Part shown: piece after piece, positions 37,759-48,662 of the stretch
Numbering within the stretch: position 1 is the first letter of the stretch
Layout: every line of letters begins with the position of its first letter
NCBI GenBank assembly: GCA_016744775.1
Contig: JADGDS010000004.1
Coordinates: 243,667 to 307,666, forward strand
DNA length: 64,000 nt
From: Candidatus Marithrix sp.
GTDB lineage: Bacteria; Pseudomonadota; Gammaproteobacteria; Beggiatoales; Beggiatoaceae
Direction of reading: 5' to 3'
The notes under the pieces: model-generated
Database searches by the model: none
The model's input: only the letters and a program-made list of their open reading frames with translations
Told to the model about the DNA's origin: nothing
Translations under genes and position numbers: made by a program

Positions 37759-39123
37759 CTATTTTTTAATTGGACGTTGCCAACCGGGAACTGTGCTTTG
37801 GGGAGTACGACTCAAAGTTAAAGTATCATCTGGTGTATCTCGTGATATGGTAGAACCTGCACCAATTGTTGCGCCAGCACCAACTGTAACAGGTGCTATT
37901 AATTGTGTATCAGAACCAATAAATGCTTTATCACCAATGATGGTTTTATGTTTATTTGTTCCATCGTAATTACAAGTAATGGTTCCTGCACCAATATTGA
38001 CTTCTGTTCCAATTTCAGTGTCACCAATATAACTTAAGTGATTAATTTTAGAACCTTTTGCTACAGTTGATTTTTTAATTTCAACAAAATTGCCAATATG
38101 TACATTGTCTGCTAAAACTGTATCTGGGCGTAAACGTGCTAATGGTCCAATTTTGCAATTATCACCAATTACAACATTTTCAATCACGCAGTTACTTAAA
38201 ACTTCTACACCATCACCAATAGTCGCGTTGCGTATAATACAATTAGGACCTATTTTAACTTTATTGCCTAATTTAATTTCGCCTTCAAATACAACATTAA
38301 CATCAATAGCTACATCATGCCCTGCTTCAACACTACCGCGTATGTCTATACGTGATGGATCATGTAATGTTACACCATAATCAAGCATTAATTCATAAGC
38401 TTGTTGTTTTTGATATTGACGTTCTAATGTTGCTAATTGTACGCGATTATTAATTCCCATAACTTCATATACATCATGAGCGGCACTGGTAAAAATAGGA
38501 ATATTTTCCGCAACAGCTAATGAAACTATATCAGTGAGATAATATTCACCTTGAGCATTATCATTATTTAATGATCCTAACCAGCGACGTAAGTGAGCGG
38601 CTGGAATCAGAAAAATACCACTATTAATTTCTTTAATTTGTTTAATAGCGGCATCTGCATCTTTCTCTTCAATAATACGTTCAACTTCGCCTGCTGCGTT
38701 TCTAACAATTCGTCCATAACCCTGTGGATTATCTAATTCCACAGTTAATATGCCTAAACTATTGTTATCAGCTTGTGAACATAAGTTTTCAAGTGTAGCA
38801 GCAGTAATTAAAGGTACATCGCCACAAAGCACTAATACCATTGAATCATCAATAATATCAGGCATGGCTTGGGCAACAGCATGTCCAGTACCAAGTTGTT
38901 CCGCTTGATGTACCCAATGAATTGGAAATTCACTCAATGTCGCACGTACTTGATCACCTCCATGACCATAAACAACATGCAAACTATGAGGTTTTAGAGC
39001 TAAAGCTCCATCAACTACGTGACGAATTAAAGGTTTATTGGCAAGTGGATGCAATACTTTTGGTAATTCAGAACGCATACGTTTACCAAGCCCAGCAGCT
39101 AATATTATTATAGATAATTTCAT
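37759..39123 (-). CDS. glmU: Bifunctional UDP-GlcNAc pyrophosphorylase/GlcN-1-P acetyltransferase
   Basis: A 454-residue GlmU. The N-terminal uridyltransferase domain has LAAGLGKRMRSELPKVLHPL near 8-27; the C-terminal part is a left-handed beta helix with hexapeptide repeats (about 250-430) including the acetyltransferase segment GAGTITCNYDGTNKHKT near 381-397. It makes UDP-GlcNAc for peptidoglycan, LPS and probably the exopolysaccharide above. It lies 7 nt after atpC, the usual gammaproteobacterial atpC-glmU order, but glmS does not follow. Confidence 0.97.
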   Translation of the reverse strand: MKLSIIILAAGLGKRMRSELPKVLHPLANKPLIRHVVDGALALKPHSLHVVYGHGGDQVRATLSEFPIHWVHQAEQLGTGHAVAQAMPDIIDDSMVLVLCGDVPLITAATLENLCSQADNNSLGILTVELDNPQGYGRIVRNAAGEVERIIEEKDADAAIKQIKEINSGIFLIPAAHLRRWLGSLNNDNAQGEYYLTDIVSLAVAENIPIFTSAAHDVYEVMGINNRVQLATLERQYQKQQAYELMLDYGVTLHDPSRIDIRGSVEAGHDVAIDVNVVFEGEIKLGNKVKIGPNCIIRNATIGDGVEVLSNCVIENVVIGDNCKIGPLARLRPDTVLADNVHIGNFVEIKKSTVAKGSKINHLSYIGDTEIGTEVNIGAGTITCNYDGTNKHKTIIGDKAFIGSDTQLIAPVTVGAGATIGAGSTISRDTPDDTLTLSRTPQSTVPGWQRPIKK

Positions 39124-39130
39124 GGAACTA

Positions 39131-39553
39131 TTATTGTTTTATGTGACGTAATTTTTCAATAGCTCGTAATTCTAACAGTGCTCTTGCTAATTCTGCTTGA
39201 GCAGTTGCATGATCAAAACCTGATACTTTGGAATTTGATAATATGCTTTCAGCATTTTCTTTGGCTTTTAAAGCGGCAGCTTCATCAAGTTCTTTAGTAC
39301 GTAAGGCAGTATCAGATAATACTGTTACCTTGTCTGGTTGAACTTCTAACATACCGCCAGATATATAAAAAGATTCTTCTGTATCATCTTTTTTTAGTCG
39401 GATAGAGCCTTCTTTCAGCGAAGTCAACAATGGTGTATGAAAAGGCATAATTCCTACTTCACCTTGTACAGCAGGTGCAATTACCATTTCTGCAAGTCCA
39501 GAAAAAATTGCAGCTTCTGCGCTGACTATATCGACATGAATTGTCATTGCCAT
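39131..39553 (-). CDS. atpC: ATP synthase epsilon subunit
   Basis: A 140-residue epsilon subunit: N-terminal beta sandwich (MTIHVDIVSAEAAIFSGLAE; GEVGIMPFHTPLLTSLKEGS) and a C-terminal helical hairpin (about 90-138) that inhibits ATP hydrolysis. The frame is open to 39589 inside atpD, but the ATG at 39553, with AAGGGAG about 10 nt upstream, gives the standard N-terminus. It ends the atp operon and is followed by glmU. Confidence 0.96.
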   Translation of the reverse strand: MAMTIHVDIVSAEAAIFSGLAEMVIAPAVQGEVGIMPFHTPLLTSLKEGSIRLKKDDTEESFYISGGMLEVQPDKVTVLSDTALRTKELDEAAALKAKENAESILSNSKVSGFDHATAQAELARALLELRAIEKLRHIKQ

Positions 39554-39566
39554 GATATTGGCTCCC

Positions 39567-40964
<1,398 letters not shown>

Positions 40965-40987
40965 TTAATATTCTTTTAATGTATGTT

Positions 40988-41851
40988 TTAGACTGCCGCA
41001 GCCCCACTGACTATTTCAGATAATTCTTGTGTAATTGCTGCTTGACGTGCCTTGTTATAGGCTAGTTGCAAGTCATCAATTAAGTCACCAGCATTATCAG
41101 AAGCACTTTTCATAGCAACCATACGGGCTGATTGTTCGCAAGCGATATTTTCAACTATAGCTTGATAAACTAATGATTCAATATAACGTATTAATAATGC
41201 TTCTAATACATCTTCAGCTGTAGGCTCATAAATATAATCCCAATGATGAGCTAGTTTTTCGTCTTTTTCATCTGCTGTAATTGGTACTATTTGTTGCACA
41301 GTTTGTTTCTGTGTCATGGTGTTGATAAATTTATTATAAATAATGAAGAGTTTGTCAATTTTACCTTCATTATATTTATCTAACATGACTTTAACCGTGC
41401 CTATAATATCTTCAAGCCCGGGGCGATCTCCTAAATCGCTAACTTGTGCAGTTATATTATTACTAAATCTTCTAAAAAATCCTGCTGCTTTATTGCCGAT
41501 GGTACATAAATCAATTTCAAAACCTTGGTCATTCCATTCTTTCATGGATGAAAGTGTAGTTTTGAATAAGTTTGTATTTAAGCCGCCACATAAACCACGA
41601 TCTGAAGAGACAATAATCACACCAACACGTTTTACTTCACGCGCTTCCATATAAGCATGTTTATATTCTGAATTCGCATATGCTAGATGATTAATAACTT
41701 GATGCATTTTGTTTGCATATGGACGTGAATGCTCCATTCTTTCTTGTGCGCGACGCATCTTACTGGCAGCAACCATTTCCATTGCACGGGTAATTTTTTG
41801 AGTATTTTTAACGCTAACTATTTTAGTGCGTATTTCTTTGCCACTTGCCAT
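40988..41851 (-). CDS. atpG: ATP synthase gamma subunit
   Basis: A 287-residue rotor subunit with the conserved N-terminal helix ([20 protein letters not shown] near 7-26), [15 protein letters not shown] near 77-91, and the C-terminal helix with [17 protein letters not shown] near 243-259. It couples Fo rotation to catalysis in F1. It should directly follow atpA, but an unrelated gene (41868-42659) lies between them here with a 16-nt gap to atpG. Confidence 0.97.
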   Translation of the reverse strand: MASGKEIRTKIVSVKNTQKITRAMEMVAASKMRRAQERMEHSRPYANKMHQVINHLAYANSEYKHAYMEAREVKRVGVIIVSSDRGLCGGLNTNLFKTTLSSMKEWNDQGFEIDLCTIGNKAAGFFRRFSNNITAQVSDLGDRPGLEDIIGTVKVMLDKYNEGKIDKLFIIYNKFINTMTQKQTVQQIVPITADEKDEKLAHHWDYIYEPTAEDVLEALLIRYIESLVYQAIVENIACEQSARMVAMKSASDNAGDLIDDLQLAYNKARQAAITQELSEIVSGAAAV

Positions 41852-41867
41852 AATCTATTGTTTATAA

Positions 41868-42659
41868 CTAGGTTTCTTTGATGTCATTGATTTTAAATTC
41901 CATTTGTTTGATTTCTGAAGCAAATTCATCTAATGATGATCCATGCACTTTCTCACCAAAAAAATTATTAATTTTTGATACATCACCCATTTCAATCATT
42001 AGTTTTAATAGCCCAAAACGTTCATTAATTAATACATGTTCTCGTTTTGCAGAATTTAATGCTTGATTATAAAGTTGTTCTGATATAGAAGATAAACGCC
42101 TGCATACTTCAGCACTATGAAGTTTAGTGGCGATCATTTTTTCATTTTCAATTTCTTCCAAAACTAAGCGCCATCTTTCTTGATGCCTAACTCTAGTTTC
42201 TGTTTTGATATTTGAATCAGTATAAATTGCATCGAAATGCATCCATGTCCAATCTAAATAATTACTGGGTAAACTCTGTTTTTTCTTTATATATTTTATT
42301 GTTTTTTGACAGGATTTAATGACAACTTTAACTTTGCTTTTTTGAATTTTAATTTCTTCTTCAAGTCGCATAACATCGCCAATACATAGTTTATTTTCTT
42401 GATCGGAATTTTGTTGTTGCTTTGAACTAAATTCTATTACTTCTTGTAAAATTTCTGAGGCTTGTTCCTGCTTTTGTTCCATCTCAGTGAGATGTTTTTT
42501 TATCCTATCAATTCTACGTTGATTAGCAACATTTGCTAAGTTAATTATTCCCAGCAATTTCTCTAAGAATGTTGGATTAGCTCCTGCAATAATAGTTTGG
42601 TATAGATTGATATAATTTTTCGGTTGCTCTAACCTAGAAATTAATGTTTGTTTGGACAT
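41868..42659 (-). CDS. Unrecognised coiled-coil protein inserted between atpA and atpG
   Basis: I do not recognise this 263-residue protein. It has no signal peptide or membrane segment. A long helical, Glu/Lys/Gln-rich stretch (about 45-130, with EEEIKIQKSKVKVVIKSCQK) predicts a coiled coil; the rest is also mostly helical, with a YLDWTWMHFDAIYTDSN segment near 134-150. Codon use is more A-rich than the atp genes. The ATG at 42659 has AAAAGGA about 9 nt upstream; an alternative at 42686 lies inside a palindrome. It lies within the operon, in the same orientation, 16 nt from atpG and 52 nt from atpA. It could be a late insertion or a lineage-specific ATP synthase factor. Confidence 0.75.
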   Translation of the reverse strand: MSKQTLISRLEQPKNYINLYQTIIAGANPTFLEKLLGIINLANVANQRRIDRIKKHLTEMEQKQEQASEILQEVIEFSSKQQQNSDQENKLCIGDVMRLEEEIKIQKSKVKVVIKSCQKTIKYIKKKQSLPSNYLDWTWMHFDAIYTDSNIKTETRVRHQERWRLVLEEIENEKMIATKLHSAEVCRRLSSISEQLYNQALNSAKREHVLINERFGLLKLMIEMGDVSKINNFFGEKVHGSSLDEFASEIKQMEFKINDIKET

Positions 42660-42675
42660 AATCAATGATCCTTTT

Positions 42676-42697
42676 CTTAATCCCACATGGGATTAAG
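42676..42697. repeat. Near-perfect palindrome between atpA and the inserted gene
   Basis: Arms CTTAATCCCA (42676-42685) and TGGGATTAAG (42688-42697) with a 2-nt loop form a strong 10-bp stem in the atpA to inserted-gene spacer, 15 nt beyond the atpA stop on the minus strand. No U-tract follows, so it may stabilise or attenuate the transcript, or mark an insertion junction. Confidence 0.7.
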
Positions 42698-42711
42698 AAT
42701 TAGGGCATAAA

Positions 42712-44253
42712 TTACCAATTATAATTAGCTTTAAAATCTTCTAAAGCATTTTTAAAGCCTTTGACTATATCATCAGTATAATCACCAGTGTCATTTACTT
42801 TTTTCAGCAGTTCGGCATGTTTATTTGTCATATAACTATGTAATGTTTGTTCAAAATCAACTACTTTTTTGACTTCAACATCGTCTAAATAGCCTTCATT
42901 AGCTGCATATAGGGATACTGCCAGTTCAGCAACTGTTAATGGTGAGTATTGCTTTTGCTTCATTAACTCTGTGACTCTTTGACCACGTTCAATCTGTTGA
43001 CGGGTTTTTTCGTCTAAGTCGGAAGCAAATTGTGCAAAAGCTGCTAATTCACGATATTGCGCTAAGTCTAAGCGAATACCGCCACCTAATTTTTTAATAA
43101 TTTTGGTCTGAGCAGCTCCACCAACACGAGAAACTGATAAACCTGCATTAATAGCTGGACGAATACCGGCATTAAATAGGTCTGTTTCTAAGAATATTTG
43201 CCCGTCAGTAATTGAAATAACATTAGTAGGCACAAAGGCTGATACGTCACCTGCTTGTGTTTCAATTATTGGCAATGCAGTTAATGATCCGGTTTTACCT
43301 TTTACTTCGCCATTTGTCATTTGCTCTACATAGTCAGCATTAACACGCGCTGCTCGTTCAAGTAAACGAGAATGTAAATAAAAGACATCTCCGGGATATG
43401 CTTCACGCCCGGGTGGACGACGTAATAACAGTGATACTTGACGATAAGCCCAAGCTTGCTTGGTTAAATCATCGTAAATAATTAAGGCATCTTCGCCGCG
43501 ATCACGAAAATATTCACCCATAGCACAGCCTGCATATGGAGCAATAAATTGCATTGATGCAGGATCAGAAGCATTAGCAGCAACTATGATGGTGTGTCCC
43601 ATTGCATCATGTTCTTCTAACTTTTGAACTACATTAGCTACTGATGATGCTTTTTGACCTACAGCCACATATATACATTTTATGCCTGTGCCTTTTTGTT
43701 TGATTATTGTGTCAATAGCCAAGGCTGTTTTACCAGTTTGACGATCACCAATAATTAATTCACGTTGTCCACGTCCAACCGGTACCATTGCGTCAATGGC
43801 TTTAATACCAGTTTGTACTGGTTGATTAACTGATTTACGACTAATAACGCCCGGTGCAATACGTTCTAAAGGCAGACTGTCATTGGTATTTACGGTTCCT
43901 TTACCATCTATAGGATTACCTAAAGAATTAACTACACGACCCAATAAAGCTTCACCTACAGGTACTTCTAAAATACGACCTGTTGACTGAACTTTATCAC
44001 CTTCTGTCAAATGTTCATAGGAACCTAATACAACAGCACCTACGGAATCTCGTTCTAAGTTCAGTGCCATTCCAATAGCACCACCGGGAAATGTAAGCAT
44101 TTCTCCCTGTAGTGCATCAGCAAGTCCGTGAATACGGACAATACCATCGCTGATACTGACAATGGAACCTTCACTGCGTGATTCCGTTTCTAATTCATAA
44201 TTTTGAATTTTCCTTTTAATTAATTCGCTAATTTCAGAGGAATTCAATTGCAT
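42712..44253 (-). CDS. atpA: ATP synthase alpha subunit
   Basis: A 513-residue alpha subunit with Walker [11 protein letters not shown] near 169-178, the arginine-finger region ([20 protein letters not shown] near 372-391 with the preceding SVSR), and the usual C-terminal helical domain. It forms the non-catalytic nucleotide sites of F1. It follows atpH after 15 nt. Its downstream spacer holds a palindrome and then the unexpected coiled-coil gene. Confidence 0.98.
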   Translation of the reverse strand: MQLNSSEISELIKRKIQNYELETESRSEGSIVSISDGIVRIHGLADALQGEMLTFPGGAIGMALNLERDSVGAVVLGSYEHLTEGDKVQSTGRILEVPVGEALLGRVVNSLGNPIDGKGTVNTNDSLPLERIAPGVISRKSVNQPVQTGIKAIDAMVPVGRGQRELIIGDRQTGKTALAIDTIIKQKGTGIKCIYVAVGQKASSVANVVQKLEEHDAMGHTIIVAANASDPASMQFIAPYAGCAMGEYFRDRGEDALIIYDDLTKQAWAYRQVSLLLRRPPGREAYPGDVFYLHSRLLERAARVNADYVEQMTNGEVKGKTGSLTALPIIETQAGDVSAFVPTNVISITDGQIFLETDLFNAGIRPAINAGLSVSRVGGAAQTKIIKKLGGGIRLDLAQYRELAAFAQFASDLDEKTRQQIERGQRVTELMKQKQYSPLTVAELAVSLYAANEGYLDDVEVKKVVDFEQTLHSYMTNKHAELLKKVNDTGDYTDDIVKGFKNALEDFKANYNW

Positions 44254-44268
44254 GTATATTTTCTCGCT

Positions 44269-44805
44269 TTAACGGCTTAATTCGGTGGTTAATTGTTGAA
44301 AACGTCCTTTAATCGACATATCGATGATTTGATCACCTGTACGAATTAACCAACCCCCTAAAAGGGTTTTATCAATTGTCTGATCAATTTCAATCGTTTT
44401 ACCTAAACGTTGTTGTAAAACGTCTTTTATATTTTCTATTTGTGCGTCATGAAGCGGATATGGTGACGCTATTTCCACTGTGATATATCCTTGATGTTGA
44501 GCCTTTAAGTGTTGATATTGAGTTAATAATGACGGCATAATAGTTAACCGTTTATTTTCAATAATCATTTTTAGCAAATTTTTGCCAGCTTCACTTAATT
44601 GACCCTCACAAATATCTAACCATATATTGGTTAAAGTAGTTTTATCTACTTGTGGATTGGTAATAACTTCTGCCATTATTGGTTCTTTAACAATAGCGGC
44701 TAATAAATCCAAATCAGCTGACCATTGTTCAATGTTATCCGCTTCAACTGCTAATTCAAACACTGCTTCTGCATATGGACGCGCTAAACTTGCAAGTTCT
44801 GCCAT
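44269..44805 (-). CDS. atpH: ATP synthase delta subunit
   Basis: A 178-residue delta (OSCP-like) subunit. N-terminal helical domain begins ELASLARPYAEAVFELAVEA; the C-terminal conserved element TIDKTLLGGWLIRTGDQIID near 142-161 matches the family. It connects the peripheral stalk to F1. It lies 11 nt after atpF. Confidence 0.96.
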   Translation of the reverse strand: MAELASLARPYAEAVFELAVEADNIEQWSADLDLLAAIVKEPIMAEVITNPQVDKTTLTNIWLDICEGQLSEAGKNLLKMIIENKRLTIMPSLLTQYQHLKAQHQGYITVEIASPYPLHDAQIENIKDVLQQRLGKTIEIDQTIDKTLLGGWLIRTGDQIIDMSIKGRFQQLTTELSR

Positions 44806-44816
44806 AAGTCATTCGC

Positions 44817-45287
44817 CTATAGTGCTTTAACCATTTTATTAAGGAATTCGTCATGAGCGGCGGAATCAATTTCACGTTCTAAAATCTTTTCTGCACCAGC
44901 TAATGCTAAATTCACAACTTGTGTACGCAAATTTTCTTTTGCACGATGACTTTCTTGTTCAATTTCAGCATGGGCAATTTCTAATTGACGTTCACCTTCA
45001 AGACGCGCTTTTTGTTTTGAGTCTTCAATAATTTGATTAGCTTGTTTATGAGCGGATGCAACAATTTCCATTGCATCTTGTTTGGCTTCACGTAAACGTT
45101 CAGTTGCTCCTTTTTCTGCTAATTCTAAATCATGCTGACCACGTTCTGCCGCTGCTAAGCCATCTGCAATACGGTTAGAACGGTCTTCCATCATTTGAAT
45201 GATGGGGTTCCATAAAAATTTACTAATGAACCAGACTAACACAATAAATGTGAGAATCTGTCCAAACAGAGTGATCGTGATACTCAC
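44817..45287 (-). CDS. atpF: ATP synthase b subunit
   Basis: A 156-residue b subunit with an N-terminal membrane helix (about 4-22, with LFGQILTFIVLVWFISKFLW) and a long charged helix to the C-terminus that dimerises as the peripheral stalk. Length and position between atpE and atpH are standard. Confidence 0.96.
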   Translation of the reverse strand: MSITITLFGQILTFIVLVWFISKFLWNPIIQMMEDRSNRIADGLAAAERGQHDLELAEKGATERLREAKQDAMEIVASAHKQANQIIEDSKQKARLEGERQLEIAHAEIEQESHRAKENLRTQVVNLALAGAEKILEREIDSAAHDEFLNKMVKAL

Positions 45288-45299
45288 ATTAAACCCCGT

Positions 45300-45587
45300 T
45301 TAACCGCCGATAGCAGATTTTACTGCACCAATAAATGGATTGGCAAAAACAAACCACATAGCCATACCTAATACAATCATAGGAAATGCTTCTACTAATC
45401 CGCCACTAAATAACATTTGTACCATTAATTGTGGTCTCATTTCAGGTTGTCTAGCAATACCTTCTAAGTATTTTGCACAAATTAAAGCCCAGCCAATTGC
45501 TGAACCTAAACCAGCAGCGGCTAACATAATGCCAACTGTAATAGCTGTAGAACTATAAAGTTCTGTAATCATCTCTGGGGTTACCAT
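45300..45587 (-). CDS. atpE: ATP synthase c subunit
   Basis: A 95-residue hairpin proteolipid. Helix 1 contains GIMLAAAGLGSAIGWALI, the polar loop is RQPEMRP, and helix 2 has the ion-binding carboxylate in GGLVEAFPMIVLGMAM near 62-77. The carboxylate is Glu instead of the Asp of E. coli. The other residues of the Na+-type site (Gln in helix 1, Ser after the Glu) are absent, so proton coupling is likely. It is a little longer than the E. coli protein at both ends. Confidence 0.96.
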   Translation of the reverse strand: MVTPEMITELYSSTAITVGIMLAAAGLGSAIGWALICAKYLEGIARQPEMRPQLMVQMLFSGGLVEAFPMIVLGMAMWFVFANPFIGAVKSAIGG

Positions 45588-45612
45588 TCAATAGTCTCCT
45601 TTTTATGTTTAA

Positions 45613-46759
<1,147 letters not shown>

Positions 46760-46762
46760 AAA

Positions 46763-48661
46763 TTACATTTTTTTACTAGTTTTAAGATTGAATTCAATTT
46801 CTTGGCGTATTGATTGGTTTTTACCCCAACACATTTCAATCCATGCTTTAATTGGACGTTCTGAATCGAAACCATCAATTTTACTAATGACACTTGTATT
46901 AAAATATATATAAATTGAATTGTTGTGTGTAATCTTTTGTTTTATATCACGCACTAATCTTAAGCTTTGTGAACGTGTTTCTTGAGCAAAGCCTAAAGCT
47001 GTAGCTTTTTTATTAATTATAATTCCATAATCCGCCAATCTTTTATATAAAAGTGATATTGTGACTTTGTGATGGGGTTGTCTGACCATTATTAATGAAA
47101 GAGGCCATATAAATTTACCTTTATTTTCTAAAGTTACTTTGCCTATAAAAGTGGGTGCTATTTGTTTTTGGTTAAGTTCTACGTCATATTTTTGATTCCA
47201 TATTAATTTAGGTTTAAATGGATATTGAGTATAATATATTAATATATACATTATTATTATAATCATTATTATGATAATTAATATATATAAAAACTGTATC
47301 CAAAAATTTCTGGTAACTTCTATACGTTTTTTTGCAACAGTTTGGGTTAATCCATTTACATCACTTTTTATCCATTGACTTACTAATTGTTTATTATCCA
47401 ATGTCATTGCTGGAAAAATCTTATTTGCTGAAATTGTCAAAACAGGAGCATCGCTAATTTTAATTTTCTGCCATGCAGTTTTTATGATGTTTGATTTCGT
47501 CATATCGCGTGTTTCATGAAATGAAATTTGAAACAACAGAAATTTTAGTTTGATTGAATCTTCAACAGGAATAGTCAGGATTTCAGGGCGAATTTCTTTG
47601 AATACAGGTAGTTTAATCTCTGTGCCTTTTTTTATGCAAAATTTACATTTATCAAAGTATATTATTGTTTTTAATGATGATTTTTCATTAGGAAATAAAT
47701 TTCCTTTATCATCAATGAATTTAATTGCAATCTTATAATTTTCTAATGATTTAGGTTTTTTAATTGTAATTATTGGTTCCGTGACAGGAATTAGACGTAT
47801 GTCTTGAGAAGAAGTTGCTAAGGGTTCTAATTGAACTTGTTTAGGCGTATCAATATAAGAAGTCAGTTCTGCTTGAAATGGGGAATCAAATTCTGTGACT
47901 CTAAATGTTAAGGGAAATGCCTTTCCTAATATGTGTTCATTTTCCTTACGCCCTCCTCGTAAAAAGCTATTACGTACACTATTACGAAGTGTAAAAATAT
48001 CATTGTTAGATTTGTTTAAGTTAAAAGTTTTTCTAATTGGTTTTATTAATTTTAGTGCTTTTTGTTTGCCTTTCATTCTTTTGTATAAGAAAGAGGATAA
48101 TTCTTTGCTAGGGCTTTTTGCAGTTTTATAACGTTCATTACTTAATAATAATACGAAGGTTCTGGAAGCAGAAAAAGCTAAATTGGCTTGATTTTGCACT
48201 GAAGAAATAATTAGAGATTCTGCGGTAAAAACTGGGGCTGCAAAACTTTTAAAACGACATGGTTTTTTTAAGGTTTTTTTCAAAAATTGGCGAAATCTGG
48301 ATTTGGTAAAATTTCTATTAGCAGCTTTTTGCCAATAAAAAAGATCTTCTGGTAAGACTGAAAATGAATGTTGAGTTTGACATTTTTTAGATGATTTTTT
48401 ATTTACACCAAAGAATACTAGGGATATATAATCAATTTTAGGTTTATATGTAGGTAGTCTGGTACCTACGCCTTGTTTTTTTTGAGCACCATCAAATAAA
48501 ATTGCTGGCAGACTCTGAATCATTCGCTTGGTATGAGTTTTCAGTGTGGTGGAGTCATCAATTAGTATAATAAAGTGTGTACTTTCTGATGCTTCTTTTT
48601 CGTTATTAGCGAGTGCTATAGTTGTTATAGTTAATAATATTATTGTAATAAAAATACGCAT
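46763..48661 (-). CDS. Exported vWA-like membrane protein paired with the CHAT peptidase
   Basis: A 632-residue protein, unrecognised overall. It has a signal peptide (MRIFITIILLTITTIALA), then a vWA-like region with HFIILIDDSTTLK near 28-40 as a partial MIDAS (D-x-S-like) and a long beta-rich region to about 430. One strongly hydrophobic helix follows near 462-488 (FLYILIIIIMIIIIMYILIY) and a C-terminal domain of about 145 residues that should be cytoplasmic. The frame opens 6 codons earlier (48679), overlapping the CHAT gene; ATG 48661 leaves a 1-nt gap and fits the signal peptide. The pairing and topology suggest envelope sensing or anchoring; the function is unknown. Confidence 0.6.
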   Translation of the reverse strand: MRIFITIILLTITTIALANNEKEASESTHFIILIDDSTTLKTHTKRMIQSLPAILFDGAQKKQGVGTRLPTYKPKIDYISLVFFGVNKKSSKKCQTQHSFSVLPEDLFYWQKAANRNFTKSRFRQFLKKTLKKPCRFKSFAAPVFTAESLIISSVQNQANLAFSASRTFVLLLSNERYKTAKSPSKELSSFLYKRMKGKQKALKLIKPIRKTFNLNKSNNDIFTLRNSVRNSFLRGGRKENEHILGKAFPLTFRVTEFDSPFQAELTSYIDTPKQVQLEPLATSSQDIRLIPVTEPIITIKKPKSLENYKIAIKFIDDKGNLFPNEKSSLKTIIYFDKCKFCIKKGTEIKLPVFKEIRPEILTIPVEDSIKLKFLLFQISFHETRDMTKSNIIKTAWQKIKISDAPVLTISANKIFPAMTLDNKQLVSQWIKSDVNGLTQTVAKKRIEVTRNFWIQFLYILIIIIMIIIIMYILIYYTQYPFKPKLIWNQKYDVELNQKQIAPTFIGKVTLENKGKFIWPLSLIMVRQPHHKVTISLLYKRLADYGIIINKKATALGFAQETRSQSLRLVRDIKQKITHNNSIYIYFNTSVISKIDGFDSERPIKAWIEMCWGKNQSIRQEIEFNLKTSKKM

Positions 48662-48662
48662 T

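Noticed and set aside
45300..45587. Na+-coupled ATP synthase
   Set aside because: The c-subunit carboxylate is Glu, but the helix-1 Gln and the Ser following the Glu that define Na+ sites are not present.
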